Part shown: in pieces, positions 7,111 through 11,683 of the stretch
Numbering within the stretch: position 1 is the stretch's first letter
Layout of the letters: each line of letters opens with the position of its first letter
NCBI GenBank assembly: GCA_030618505.1
Contig: JAUXDF010000061.1
Coordinates: 1-11,683 of the forward strand
Origin: Spongiibacteraceae bacterium
GTDB taxonomy: Bacteria > Pseudomonadota > Gammaproteobacteria > Pseudomonadales > PIVM01
DNA: 11,683 nucleotides
Reading direction: 5' to 3'
The notes under the pieces: generated by a model
The model's database searches: none
Told to the model about the DNA's origin: nothing
Seen by the model: the letters and a program-made list of their open reading frames with translations, nothing else
Translations under genes and position numbers: made by a program

Positions 7111-8187
7111 TTGTCCTCTGAACTCTATAAAGAGCAGTTTGCCTTTGCTTATGGCGGGGGGGCAGCGAGGAGTGAGCCTGAAATCAAAGCGACGTTTAAA
7201 AAACAGCTCGAAGATTTTCAGGTTTCAGAGCACCTTGGTTTCGAGCCCTGCGGAGAAGGTGAGCATGTCTATCTTCGTATCAGCAAGAAAGATTGCAACA
7301 CTGAAACACTGGCGCGTCAGTTGGCAAAGCTGGCCGGTGTGCGTAGTGCTGATGTTGGGTTTTCCGGTTTAAAAGATCGTTGGGCTGTCACGGAACAGTG
7401 GTATAGTGTCTATCTGGGTAACAAGGATGAGCCGGACTGGTGGAGCTTGTCCTCGGAGCACATTGAGATACAGAAAGTTACTCGGCATCAGAAAAAATTG
7501 CGTCGAGGTGTACATAAGAATAATGACTTTATCATTGTCCTAAGAGATTTAGCGGTCGATCAGCAAGTGATGGCTGTGAATTTGGCACGGCTACAGCAAG
7601 GTTTCCCTAACTATTTTGGTGAGCAGCGCTTTGGTTGGTCGCGGGCGAATCTGGATAAGGCTGCTCGCTTGTTTGAGAGTAATAGAATGAAATCACTTAG
7701 GCGCGACAAACGTAGTATTTACCTGTCTGCAGCGCGCTCCTATGTTTTTAACAGGATATTGTCGCGGCGTGTTAGTGAGAAAAGTTGGGATCAATACCTT
7801 AGCGGTGAAGTGTTTAGCCTGGATGGAAGTCGAAGTGTTTTTCAGTCTGAGGCAGGGAATAACGAGCTGAACAGTCGTCTTGAAAGCGGTGATATTCACC
7901 CCAGCGGTGCACTCTGGGGCTGCGGTGATTTGTCGAGTAGTGGTCGGGTTGCTGAGCTTGAAATGCAAATCGCTGGGGAATGTGAGGTTTTTGCCAAGGG
8001 TTTGGAAGTGGCAGGTTTACAGCAGCAGCGTCGGGCACTGCGAGTATTGCCGGATAAATTAACATCGGATTGGCTGGATGAACAAACCATGAAGCTTTCT
8101 TTTTCGCTGCCAGCAGGTGGTTTTGCGACTGCTTTGCTTCGGGAGTTGGTGGCGCCCCATCAAATCGGCGGGGGCTTGCGCTTGTGA
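7111..8187 (+). CDS. truD: tRNA pseudouridine(13) synthase TruD
   Basis: TruD converts U13 of tRNA-Glu to pseudouridine. With the TTG start at 7111 the protein has 358 residues (E. coli 349). It shows the N-terminal KxxLEDFQVSE-LGFEPCGEGEH segment at about 30-52 and the catalytic Asp89 within FSGLKDRWAVTEQW (84-97). Further on are the basic KKLRRGVHKNN-F segment, PNYFGEQRFGW, the DKRSIYLSAARSYVFN stretch and the C-terminal LPAGGFATALLRELV. The start is one base after the ispF stop and has GAGG nine bases upstream; TTG at 7096, overlapping ispF by 14 bases, is the alternative (363 residues). The TGA stop overlaps the GTG start of pcm by four bases (GTGA). In E. coli and Pseudomonas surE comes next; here it is absent. 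Confidence 0.95.
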   Translation: MSSELYKEQFAFAYGGGAARSEPEIKATFKKQLEDFQVSEHLGFEPCGEGEHVYLRISKKDCNTETLARQLAKLAGVRSADVGFSGLKDRWAVTEQWYSVYLGNKDEPDWWSLSSEHIEIQKVTRHQKKLRRGVHKNNDFIIVLRDLAVDQQVMAVNLARLQQGFPNYFGEQRFGWSRANLDKAARLFESNRMKSLRRDKRSIYLSAARSYVFNRILSRRVSEKSWDQYLSGEVFSLDGSRSVFQSEAGNNELNSRLESGDIHPSGALWGCGDLSSSGRVAELEMQIAGECEVFAKGLEVAGLQQQRRALRVLPDKLTSDWLDEQTMKLSFSLPAGGFATALLRELVAPHQIGGGLRL

Positions 8188-8849
8188 ATGGTGTAAAGCT
8201 TCGTGGTATCGGCATGACTTCCCAGCGAACCCGCACGCGAATGGTTCAGCGTCTGCTTGAGCAGGGTATAAGCAATCAGCGCGTGCTGGATATTGTAGGC
8301 AGCACACCCCGGCATATATTTCTTGATGAGGCTCTGGCTCACCGTGCCTATGAGGATAGTGCGCTGCCTATTGGCCATAATCAAACCCTGTCCCAGCCTT
8401 ATATTGTAGCGCGCATGACTGAGCTGTTGTTAGCCGAAGGCCCCTTGAGTCGTGTGCTGGAAGTGGGTACAGGCTCTGGTTATCAAACTGTGGTGTTGGC
8501 GCAGTTGGTTAAACAGGTGTTCAGCGTTGAAAGAATACGCCCCTTGCAGGAAAAGGCTCGGTCACGTTTGTCCCTGCTTGAACTCTATAATGTGCAGCTC
8601 AAGCACGCCGATGGTGGTTTTGGCTGGGCTGATAAGGGCCCCTTTGATGGCATTTTATCAGCGGCAGCTCCACGGCAAGTACCTGAAGAGCTGATGGCGC
8701 AATTGGCTGTCGGTGGTCGAATGGTAATTCCTGTGGGTTGTGAGGATGTTCAGAGCCTAATGTTGATTACTCGCCATGAAGATGGTTATGAGCAGCAAGT
8801 TGTTGAAAAAGTCAGATTTGTGCCCTTAGTTAACGGTGTGCTGCGTTAG
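8184..8849 (+). CDS. pcm: Protein-L-isoaspartate O-methyltransferase
   Basis: Pcm methylates L-isoaspartyl residues in damaged proteins using S-adenosylmethionine, starting their repair; it matters mostly in stationary phase and stress. The 221-residue product (E. coli 208) has ALPIGHNQTLSQPYIVARM at 60-78 with the conserved active-site Ser70, and the SAM-binding motif VLEVGTGSGYQT at 91-102. SVERI (114-118) and the C-terminal VRFVPLVNG (210-218) follow. GTG at 8184 overlaps the truD stop and has a G-rich stretch (8168-8174) nine bases upstream. ATG at 8214 would drop ten residues but lacks a clear ribosome site, and Pseudomonas Pcm has a similar short leader before GxTSQRTR. The stop codon is the first part of a large stem-loop (8849-8900). 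Placement before nlpD-rpoS fits the stationary-phase module. Confidence 0.96.
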   Translation: MNGVKLRGIGMTSQRTRTRMVQRLLEQGISNQRVLDIVGSTPRHIFLDEALAHRAYEDSALPIGHNQTLSQPYIVARMTELLLAEGPLSRVLEVGTGSGYQTVVLAQLVKQVFSVERIRPLQEKARSRLSLLELYNVQLKHADGGFGWADKGPFDGILSAAAPRQVPEELMAQLAVGGRMVIPVGCEDVQSLMLITRHEDGYEQQVVEKVRFVPLVNGVLR

Positions 8850-8900
8850 GAGCCTGTCGGGTTTAACCGCAGTAGAACAGTGTTAAATCCGATAGGCTTC
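8849..8900 (+). repeat. Stem-loop of 19 bp overlapping the pcm stop
   Basis: The arm at 8849-8867 (GGAGCCTGTCGGGTTTAAC) pairs without gaps with 8882-8900 (GTTAAATCCGATAGGCTTC) around a 14-base loop. Sixteen pairs are Watson-Crick and three are G-U, all three with G on the 5' arm, so the structure is complete only in + strand RNA. No T run follows, so it is not a classic terminator. It may be a 3'-end stabiliser, an attenuator of nlpD-rpoS read-through, or a REP-type repeat. Confidence 0.75.
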
Positions 8901-8965
8901 CAGGTCGAGTTAACCGTGGTTTCCAGGTGTCATCTAAAAATAACGAGGCATTCAGAATATTCCAT

Positions 8966-8974
8966 TGCTATAAT
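8966..8974 (+). promoter_or_regulatory. Extended -10 promoter for nlpD-rpoS
   Basis: TGCTATAAT is a perfect TATAAT (8969-8974) preceded by the TGn extended -10 element. No good -35 is found 16-18 bases upstream, as is common for extended -10 promoters. The predicted transcription start is near 8981, about 115 bases before nlpD. It would drive nlpD and, by read-through, rpoS. Confidence 0.6.
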
Positions 8975-9056
8975 TTTCAGTACGTTAACGGTTATATTGT
9001 AATTTATCTGTTAGAACATTAACCTTTATGCATGAAATTTAAGGAAAAAGTAAAAA

Positions 9057-9089
9057 ATGCATAGATTTATTTTACTGAGCCATGCATAG
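9057..9089 (+). CDS. Possible ten-residue leader ORF upstream of nlpD
   Basis: ATG at 9057 has AAGGA (9041-9045) 11 bases upstream and encodes MHRFILLSHA before a TAG at 9087-9089. The nlpD GTG start lies six bases after this stop and has no good ribosome site of its own, so re-initiation after the leader is possible. It is too short to be sure it is translated. Confidence 0.2.
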   Translation: MHRFILLSHA

Positions 9090-9095
9090 TACAGA

Positions 9096-9884
9096 GTGTT
9101 AAATATAAGGGTGTGGCGGGGTTGTTGCCCTGCGATAAAATTGGCAGTCCAGCGGGCGTTTTTTGTCGTCTTGTCTATAAACCTGGTTGCTTGTGCGAAT
9201 AGTACGCATGCTCCTGTTGTTGAGCTAAGGGCGCCGGTTACTTACGTGCCAGCCAGTCATACTGTTACTCGCGGCGAGACTTTATATTCCATTGCCTGGC
9301 GTTACGGTCTGGATCATAAAACTCTGGCAGCAAAGAACCGGATAAGATCCCCTTATCTCATTCAGCCGGGACAAAAGTTATCCCTGAAATCCGCCGGAGT
9401 TGATAACAAGGCAAGTACTAAGACAAAGCAGGCATCAACAAATTATACAGCAAGTACTTCTGGCGGCAGAAAAAAAGCGACGAAACCCACAAGCAATAAG
9501 GCGACGATTAATAAGGATAAGTGGTACTGGCCAGCTAAGGGGAGTTTGTTAAAGGGATATTCGAATAGCGGAAAGATTCACAAAGGTATTGATATTAGCG
9601 GTAATATAGGGGACGCTGTAAAAAGCACTCAGGCTGGTACGGTTGTTTATGCGGGTAGTCGTTTGGCAGGTTATGGCAAACTGGTAATTGTGAAGCATAA
9701 GGGGCAGTATTTGAGCGCATATGCACATAACAGTCGCATCCTGGTTTCAGAAGGGCAGTTGGTAAAGGCTGGTAGTAAAATAGCGGAAGTAGGGCGTAGC
9801 GGAAGCACTCAAGTCAAGCTTCATTTTGAAATTCGCCTTCAAGGCAAGCCGGTAAATCCCTTGAAGTTGCTGCCCCGGCGCTAG
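9096..9884 (+). CDS. nlpD: Outer-membrane lipoprotein NlpD, LysM and LytM (M23) domains
   Basis: In E. coli NlpD activates the amidase AmiC, which cleaves septal peptidoglycan; it is a lipoprotein with a degenerate peptidase domain. The 262-residue product has a basic N-terminus, a hydrophobic segment (about 21-31) and a lipobox LVAC with lipidated Cys33. A LysM peptidoglycan-binding domain spans 54-98 (TVTRGETLYSIAWRYG), followed by a Thr/Ser/Lys-rich linker (about 100-142) and the LytM domain at 143-260. Of the usual metal and catalytic residues His162, Asp166, His211 and His243 are present, but the first His of the HxH motif is Lys241, so hydrolase activity is unlikely. GTG at 9096 is the longest frame (TAG in frame at 9087). 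GTG at 9111 and TTG at 9141 would give shorter, also workable signal peptides. rpoS follows after 111 bases, the standard order. Confidence 0.92.
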   Translation: MLNIRVWRGCCPAIKLAVQRAFFVVLSINLVACANSTHAPVVELRAPVTYVPASHTVTRGETLYSIAWRYGLDHKTLAAKNRIRSPYLIQPGQKLSLKSAGVDNKASTKTKQASTNYTASTSGGRKKATKPTSNKATINKDKWYWPAKGSLLKGYSNSGKIHKGIDISGNIGDAVKSTQAGTVVYAGSRLAGYGKLVIVKHKGQYLSAYAHNSRILVSEGQLVKAGSKIAEVGRSGSTQVKLHFEIRLQGKPVNPLKLLPRR

Positions 9885-9982
9885 TAATTACGTGCTCGGT
9901 TAATGAGCCAGAATTAAAGTAGTAAGCAGTGGTAAAGAGATGAATACAAAAATAAAAAACGAGTGTTTAAAACAATCTTGCG

Positions 9983-9988
9983 AGGGAG
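9983..9988 (+). promoter_or_regulatory. Strong ribosome-binding site of rpoS
   Basis: AGGGAG lies seven bases before ATG 9996. It fixes the rpoS start and argues against the in-frame GTG at 9963, which has no such site. Confidence 0.8.
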
Positions 9989-9995
9989 AAAGATA

Positions 9996-11153
9996 ATGGT
10001 AATTGATGTCTCAAAAGATGAGCAAGCTGAGGGCGATCTTGATGTAAAAGAAGCGCCGAAGCCTGCTGCGTCAAAAGCCAAGGCGACCAAAACGGTTAAG
10101 AAAGCCAAGGCCACTCCAAAAGCAAAAACCGCTTCCAAAGCGAAAGCTGCTCCAAAAGCGAAAGCCGCTCCAAAGGCGAAAGCCGCTCCCAAAGCAAAAG
10201 CCGCTCCCAAGGCGAAAGCTGCAGCAAAGAAAACCAAGGCTAATAAGCCTGCATCAGCGACCCGCCCGAAGAGAAAAAGCCCGCGTAAAAGTGCTCCTGA
10301 GAAGGAAGAGAAATTTACCAAAACCCTCGATGCAACACAGTTGTATCTTAATGAAATTGGCTTTTCTCCGCTGCTGAGTCCAGAGGAAGAGGTGTACTTT
10401 GCTCGCCTGGCAATGAAAGGTGTGGAAAGTGGCCGCAAGCGAATGATCGAGAGTAATCTTCGTTTGGTTGTGAAAATTGCCCGTCGTTATGTTAACCGTG
10501 GTTTGTCTTTGCTGGATCTGATTGAAGAGGGTAACCTGGGTCTTATTCGTGCTGTAGAGAAATTTGATCCAGAAAGAGGCTTTCGTTTTTCAACCTATGC
10601 GACCTGGTGGATTCGTCAGACCATCGAGCGCGCTATCATGAATCAGACGCGTACTATCAGGCTTCCTATACATGTGGTGAAAGAGCTAAATGTCTATTTA
10701 CGTGCCGCACGAGAATTAACTCAAAAGCTGGATCATGAACCGACTGCCGATGAGATTGCCAATTTGTTGGATAAGCCTGTTGCTGATGTTAAGCGCATGC
10801 TGGGTCTTAATGAGCGAGTAGCATCGGTAGATACCCCCTTGGGGCCAGATTCAGATAAGTCATTGCTCGATACTATTCCGGATGTTCACGTCTCTGATCC
10901 TGCCGAATTGTTGCAGGGTAGTGATATGCAGGCCAGCATTGGGGTCTGGTTGGGTGAGCTGACAGAAAAGCAAAGAGAGGTGGTGGCCAGACGTTTTGGT
11001 TTGCGTGGTTATGAAACCAGTACTCTTGAAGAGGTGGGTCGGGAAATAGGCTTGACTCGAGAGCGTGTTCGCCAAATTCAGGTTGAAGCACTAAAGCGCC
11101 TTCGTGATATCCTGGAAAAGCAGGGTTTGACCAGCGATTCTATTTTTAGCTAG
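9996..11153 (+). CDS. rpoS: RNA polymerase sigma factor RpoS with a long Lys/Ala/Pro-rich N-terminal tail
   Basis: RpoS is the general stress and stationary-phase sigma factor. The 385-residue protein (about 330 in E. coli) has a normal core from LDATQLYLNEIG (111-122). Region 2 carries RMIESNLRLVVKIARRYVNRG (149-169), DLIEEGNLGLIRAVEKF (174-190) and the RFSTYATWWIRQTIERAI -10-binding helix (197-214). Region 3 includes IRLPIHVVKELN (221-232). Region 4 ends with the helix-turn-helix TLEEVGREIGLTRERVRQIQ (343-362). The first 110 residues are unusual: a short acidic stretch (about 4-19) is followed by about 80 very basic, low-complexity residues. Of these, 41-76 are six PKAKAA-type units encoded by an 18-bp tandem repeat. 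E. coli has an acidic 54-residue region here. ATG at 9996 has a strong ribosome site. Transcription probably comes from the nlpD promoter and perhaps from within nlpD, as in E. coli. Confidence 0.96.
   Translation: MVIDVSKDEQAEGDLDVKEAPKPAASKAKATKTVKKAKATPKAKTASKAKAAPKAKAAPKAKAAPKAKAAPKAKAAAKKTKANKPASATRPKRKSPRKSAPEKEEKFTKTLDATQLYLNEIGFSPLLSPEEEVYFARLAMKGVESGRKRMIESNLRLVVKIARRYVNRGLSLLDLIEEGNLGLIRAVEKFDPERGFRFSTYATWWIRQTIERAIMNQTRTIRLPIHVVKELNVYLRAARELTQKLDHEPTADEIANLLDKPVADVKRMLGLNERVASVDTPLGPDSDKSLLDTIPDVHVSDPAELLQGSDMQASIGVWLGELTEKQREVVARRFGLRGYETSTLEEVGREIGLTRERVRQIQVEALKRLRDILEKQGLTSDSIFS
10098..10223 (+). repeat. 18-bp in-frame tandem repeat inside rpoS
   Basis: Seven consecutive 18-bp units run without gaps. 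They encode KKAKAT, PKAKTA, SKAKAA and then PKAKAA four times (units starting at 10098, 10116, 10134, 10152, 10170, 10188, 10206). The last five units differ only at a few, mostly third-position, bases. Because 18 is a multiple of three, gain or loss of units would change the tail length without breaking the frame. Confidence 0.9.
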
Positions 11154-11170
11154 CACCGTAAGGCTAGCTA
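11147..11170 (+). repeat. 8-bp inverted repeat across the rpoS stop
   Basis: TAGCTAGC (11147-11154) and GCTAGCTA (11163-11170) form a perfect stem around an 8-base loop; the rpoS TAG stop is at 11151-11153. No T run follows, because the nested inverted-repeat element begins at the right arm. It may be a degenerate or interrupted terminator. Confidence 0.55.
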
Positions 11171-11314
11171 GTGCCTAACCAGAAATTTAACAAAGAGGTC
11201 ATGGCCAATGCAAATCTTGCGACTTAAAGGCCTTGAAAAGGCCTAGGAGCTAGATTTGCGTTGGCTAGGAGCGGACTTGATTTTCGAAAACTTCCGGTTT
11301 CTGGTTAGGCACTA
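11169..11314. mobile_element. Nested inverted-repeat element, MITE-like
   Basis: The outer arms are a perfect 17-bp inverted repeat: TAGTGCCTAACCAGAAA at 11169-11185 and its complement at 11298-11314. If the terminal TA pairs are target duplications, the element is 142 bp with 15-bp ends and a TA duplication, as for Tc1/mariner-IS630 derived MITEs. A second stem, GCCAATGCAAATCT (11204-11217) against AGATTTGCGTTGGC (11252-11265), has one G-U pair and extends imperfectly to 11199 and 11270. Inside it AGGCCT (11228-11233) pairs with AGGCCT (11239-11244). There is no coding capacity. The ends also read GCCTAAC and GTTAGGC, which fit the attC consensus RYYYAAC...GTTRRRY. I prefer the MITE reading, because pairing runs on past those boxes and no integrase is nearby. 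Confidence 0.5.
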
Positions 11315-11344
11315 AATAGCGTCTCTGCGTAAAAGGTACAATAT

Positions 11345-11683
11345 CTACCCTTTATAAGGCCTAAAAAACTGCCAGAGACTAATTCCAGCCAGCGCAATAA
11401 AGGCCAGCAAAGTCCAGCCAGGAATGCTAACACCAAACAAGGTCCAGACCACCTCGGCACAGTTACCATTACCACGCAGCAGCACTTCAAGGGCTTCTAA
11501 TAAGGGAAAGGTTTCCAGCATATAACTTAAGCTCGGACCGCAGGCAGGTACCTGATCGGCAGGCAGGCTTTGCAGCCAAAGCTGGCGAATAGAGAAACTG
11601 CCGCCAACCACCGTAGTCAGGGTGGTAAAAGCAGCAATCACTTTCAAACCCAAGGCTTTTGGATGGACGACAAAGCCAAACAA
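11345..11683 (-). CDS. dsbB: Disulfide bond formation protein DsbB, C-terminal part (cut by window edge)
   Basis: DsbB is an inner-membrane protein that reoxidises the periplasmic thiol oxidase DsbA and passes the electrons to quinones. The gene is on the minus strand and runs off the right end; about 112 C-terminal residues are seen and the true start lies outside. The fragment has a membrane segment at about fragment residues 10-27, then the periplasmic loop with both cysteines of the second redox pair. These are Cys48 in LPADQVPACGPSLSYML and Cys75 in GNGNCAEVVWTLFG, corresponding to E. coli Cys104 and Cys130. The last membrane segment (about 87-106, IPGWTLLAFIALAGISLW) and a short basic end follow. 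The first redox pair (CxxC) is expected in the missing part. It converges on rpoS, and no clear terminator is seen between them. Confidence 0.93.
   Translation of the reverse strand: MFGFVVHPKALGLKVIAAFTTLTTVVGGSFSIRQLWLQSLPADQVPACGPSLSYMLETFPLLEALEVLLRGNGNCAEVVWTLFGVSIPGWTLLAFIALAGISLWQFFRPYKG

Larger units (their letters stand above)
8901..9095 (+). other. pcm-nlpD intergenic region
   Basis: This AT-rich stretch holds a direct repeat TTCCAGGT (first copy starting at 8898 in the stem-loop, second at 8921-8928), the extended -10 promoter at 8966-8974, a GTTAACGGTTA palindrome-like stretch just after the expected start point (8984-8994), and three ATGCAT palindromes (9028, 9057, 9082). Two possible short leader frames are described separately. 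Confidence 0.5.

Noticed and set aside
9500..9995. A separate rpoS promoter within or just after nlpD
   Set aside because: It is known in E. coli, but I found no -35/-10 pair with good match and spacing here, so I do not place one.
9963..9998. GTG at 9963 as the rpoS start
   Set aside because: It has no Shine-Dalgarno, and its extra residues would cover the strong AGGGAG site that fits ATG 9996.
10098..10223. CRISPR-like array
   Set aside because: The 18-bp units are adjacent with no spacers and lie inside a clear coding frame.
9914..10438. Long minus-strand open frame with Ala/Phe/Gly repeats opposite rpoS
   Set aside because: It is the antisense reading of the Lys/Ala/Pro repeats in rpoS, which are poor in stops on both strands. 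It has no ribosome site or family resemblance.
11154..11344. RsmZ-type sRNA, as found after rpoS in Pseudomonas
   Set aside because: Only a few GGA motifs are present, without the repeated GGA hairpin loops of RsmZ, and the nested inverted-repeat ends point to a mobile element.

Overview
The window looks like a stretch of chromosome from a gammaproteobacterium. It carries the conserved gene order tilS-pyrG-kdsA-eno-ftsB-ispD-ispF-truD-pcm-nlpD-rpoS, all on the + strand, followed by the end of a convergent dsbB. This order, the RpoS core and the KdsA loop resemble Pseudomonas and its marine relatives (Cellvibrionales-type) more than the enterobacteria. That placement is my inference from remembered sequences; no search was run.

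Layout. Positions 11-30 hold an intrinsic terminator for an unseen upstream gene (accA in related genomes), with the tilS start directly against it. tilS (tRNA-Ile lysidine synthetase) is followed by a 226-base leader, then pyrG (CTP synthase) and kdsA (KDO-8-phosphate synthase), which overlap by one base. eno (enolase) follows after 65 bases. A 16-bp stem-loop separates eno from ftsB (divisome), and ftsB lies 15 bases before ispD. ispD and ispF (MEP isoprenoid pathway) overlap by one base, and truD (tRNA pseudouridine 13 synthase) starts at the ispF stop. truD overlaps pcm (isoaspartyl methyltransferase) by four bases, so surE, usually found between them, is missing here. A large stem-loop spans the pcm stop. 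An intergenic stretch with a strong extended -10 promoter then leads to nlpD (lipoprotein regulator of cell-wall amidases) and rpoS (stationary-phase sigma factor). A nested inverted-repeat element of about 146 bp follows rpoS, and the C-terminal part of dsbB (minus strand) closes the window.

How the genes relate. Most are housekeeping genes for nucleotide, LPS, glycolytic, isoprenoid, tRNA-modification and division functions, packed with overlapping stops and starts. The pcm-nlpD-rpoS end is the stress and stationary-phase module.

Most unusual points. (1) RpoS has an N-terminal region of about 110 residues before its conserved core. Most of it is a lysine/alanine/proline histone-H1-like tail encoded by an 18-bp in-frame tandem repeat. 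(2) The nested inverted repeat downstream of rpoS looks like a TA-flanked MITE and also has ends that fit the integron attC consensus. (3) surE is absent from its usual place. (4) The stem-loop over the pcm stop has all its non-Watson-Crick pairs as G-U in the + strand RNA, which points to function as RNA.
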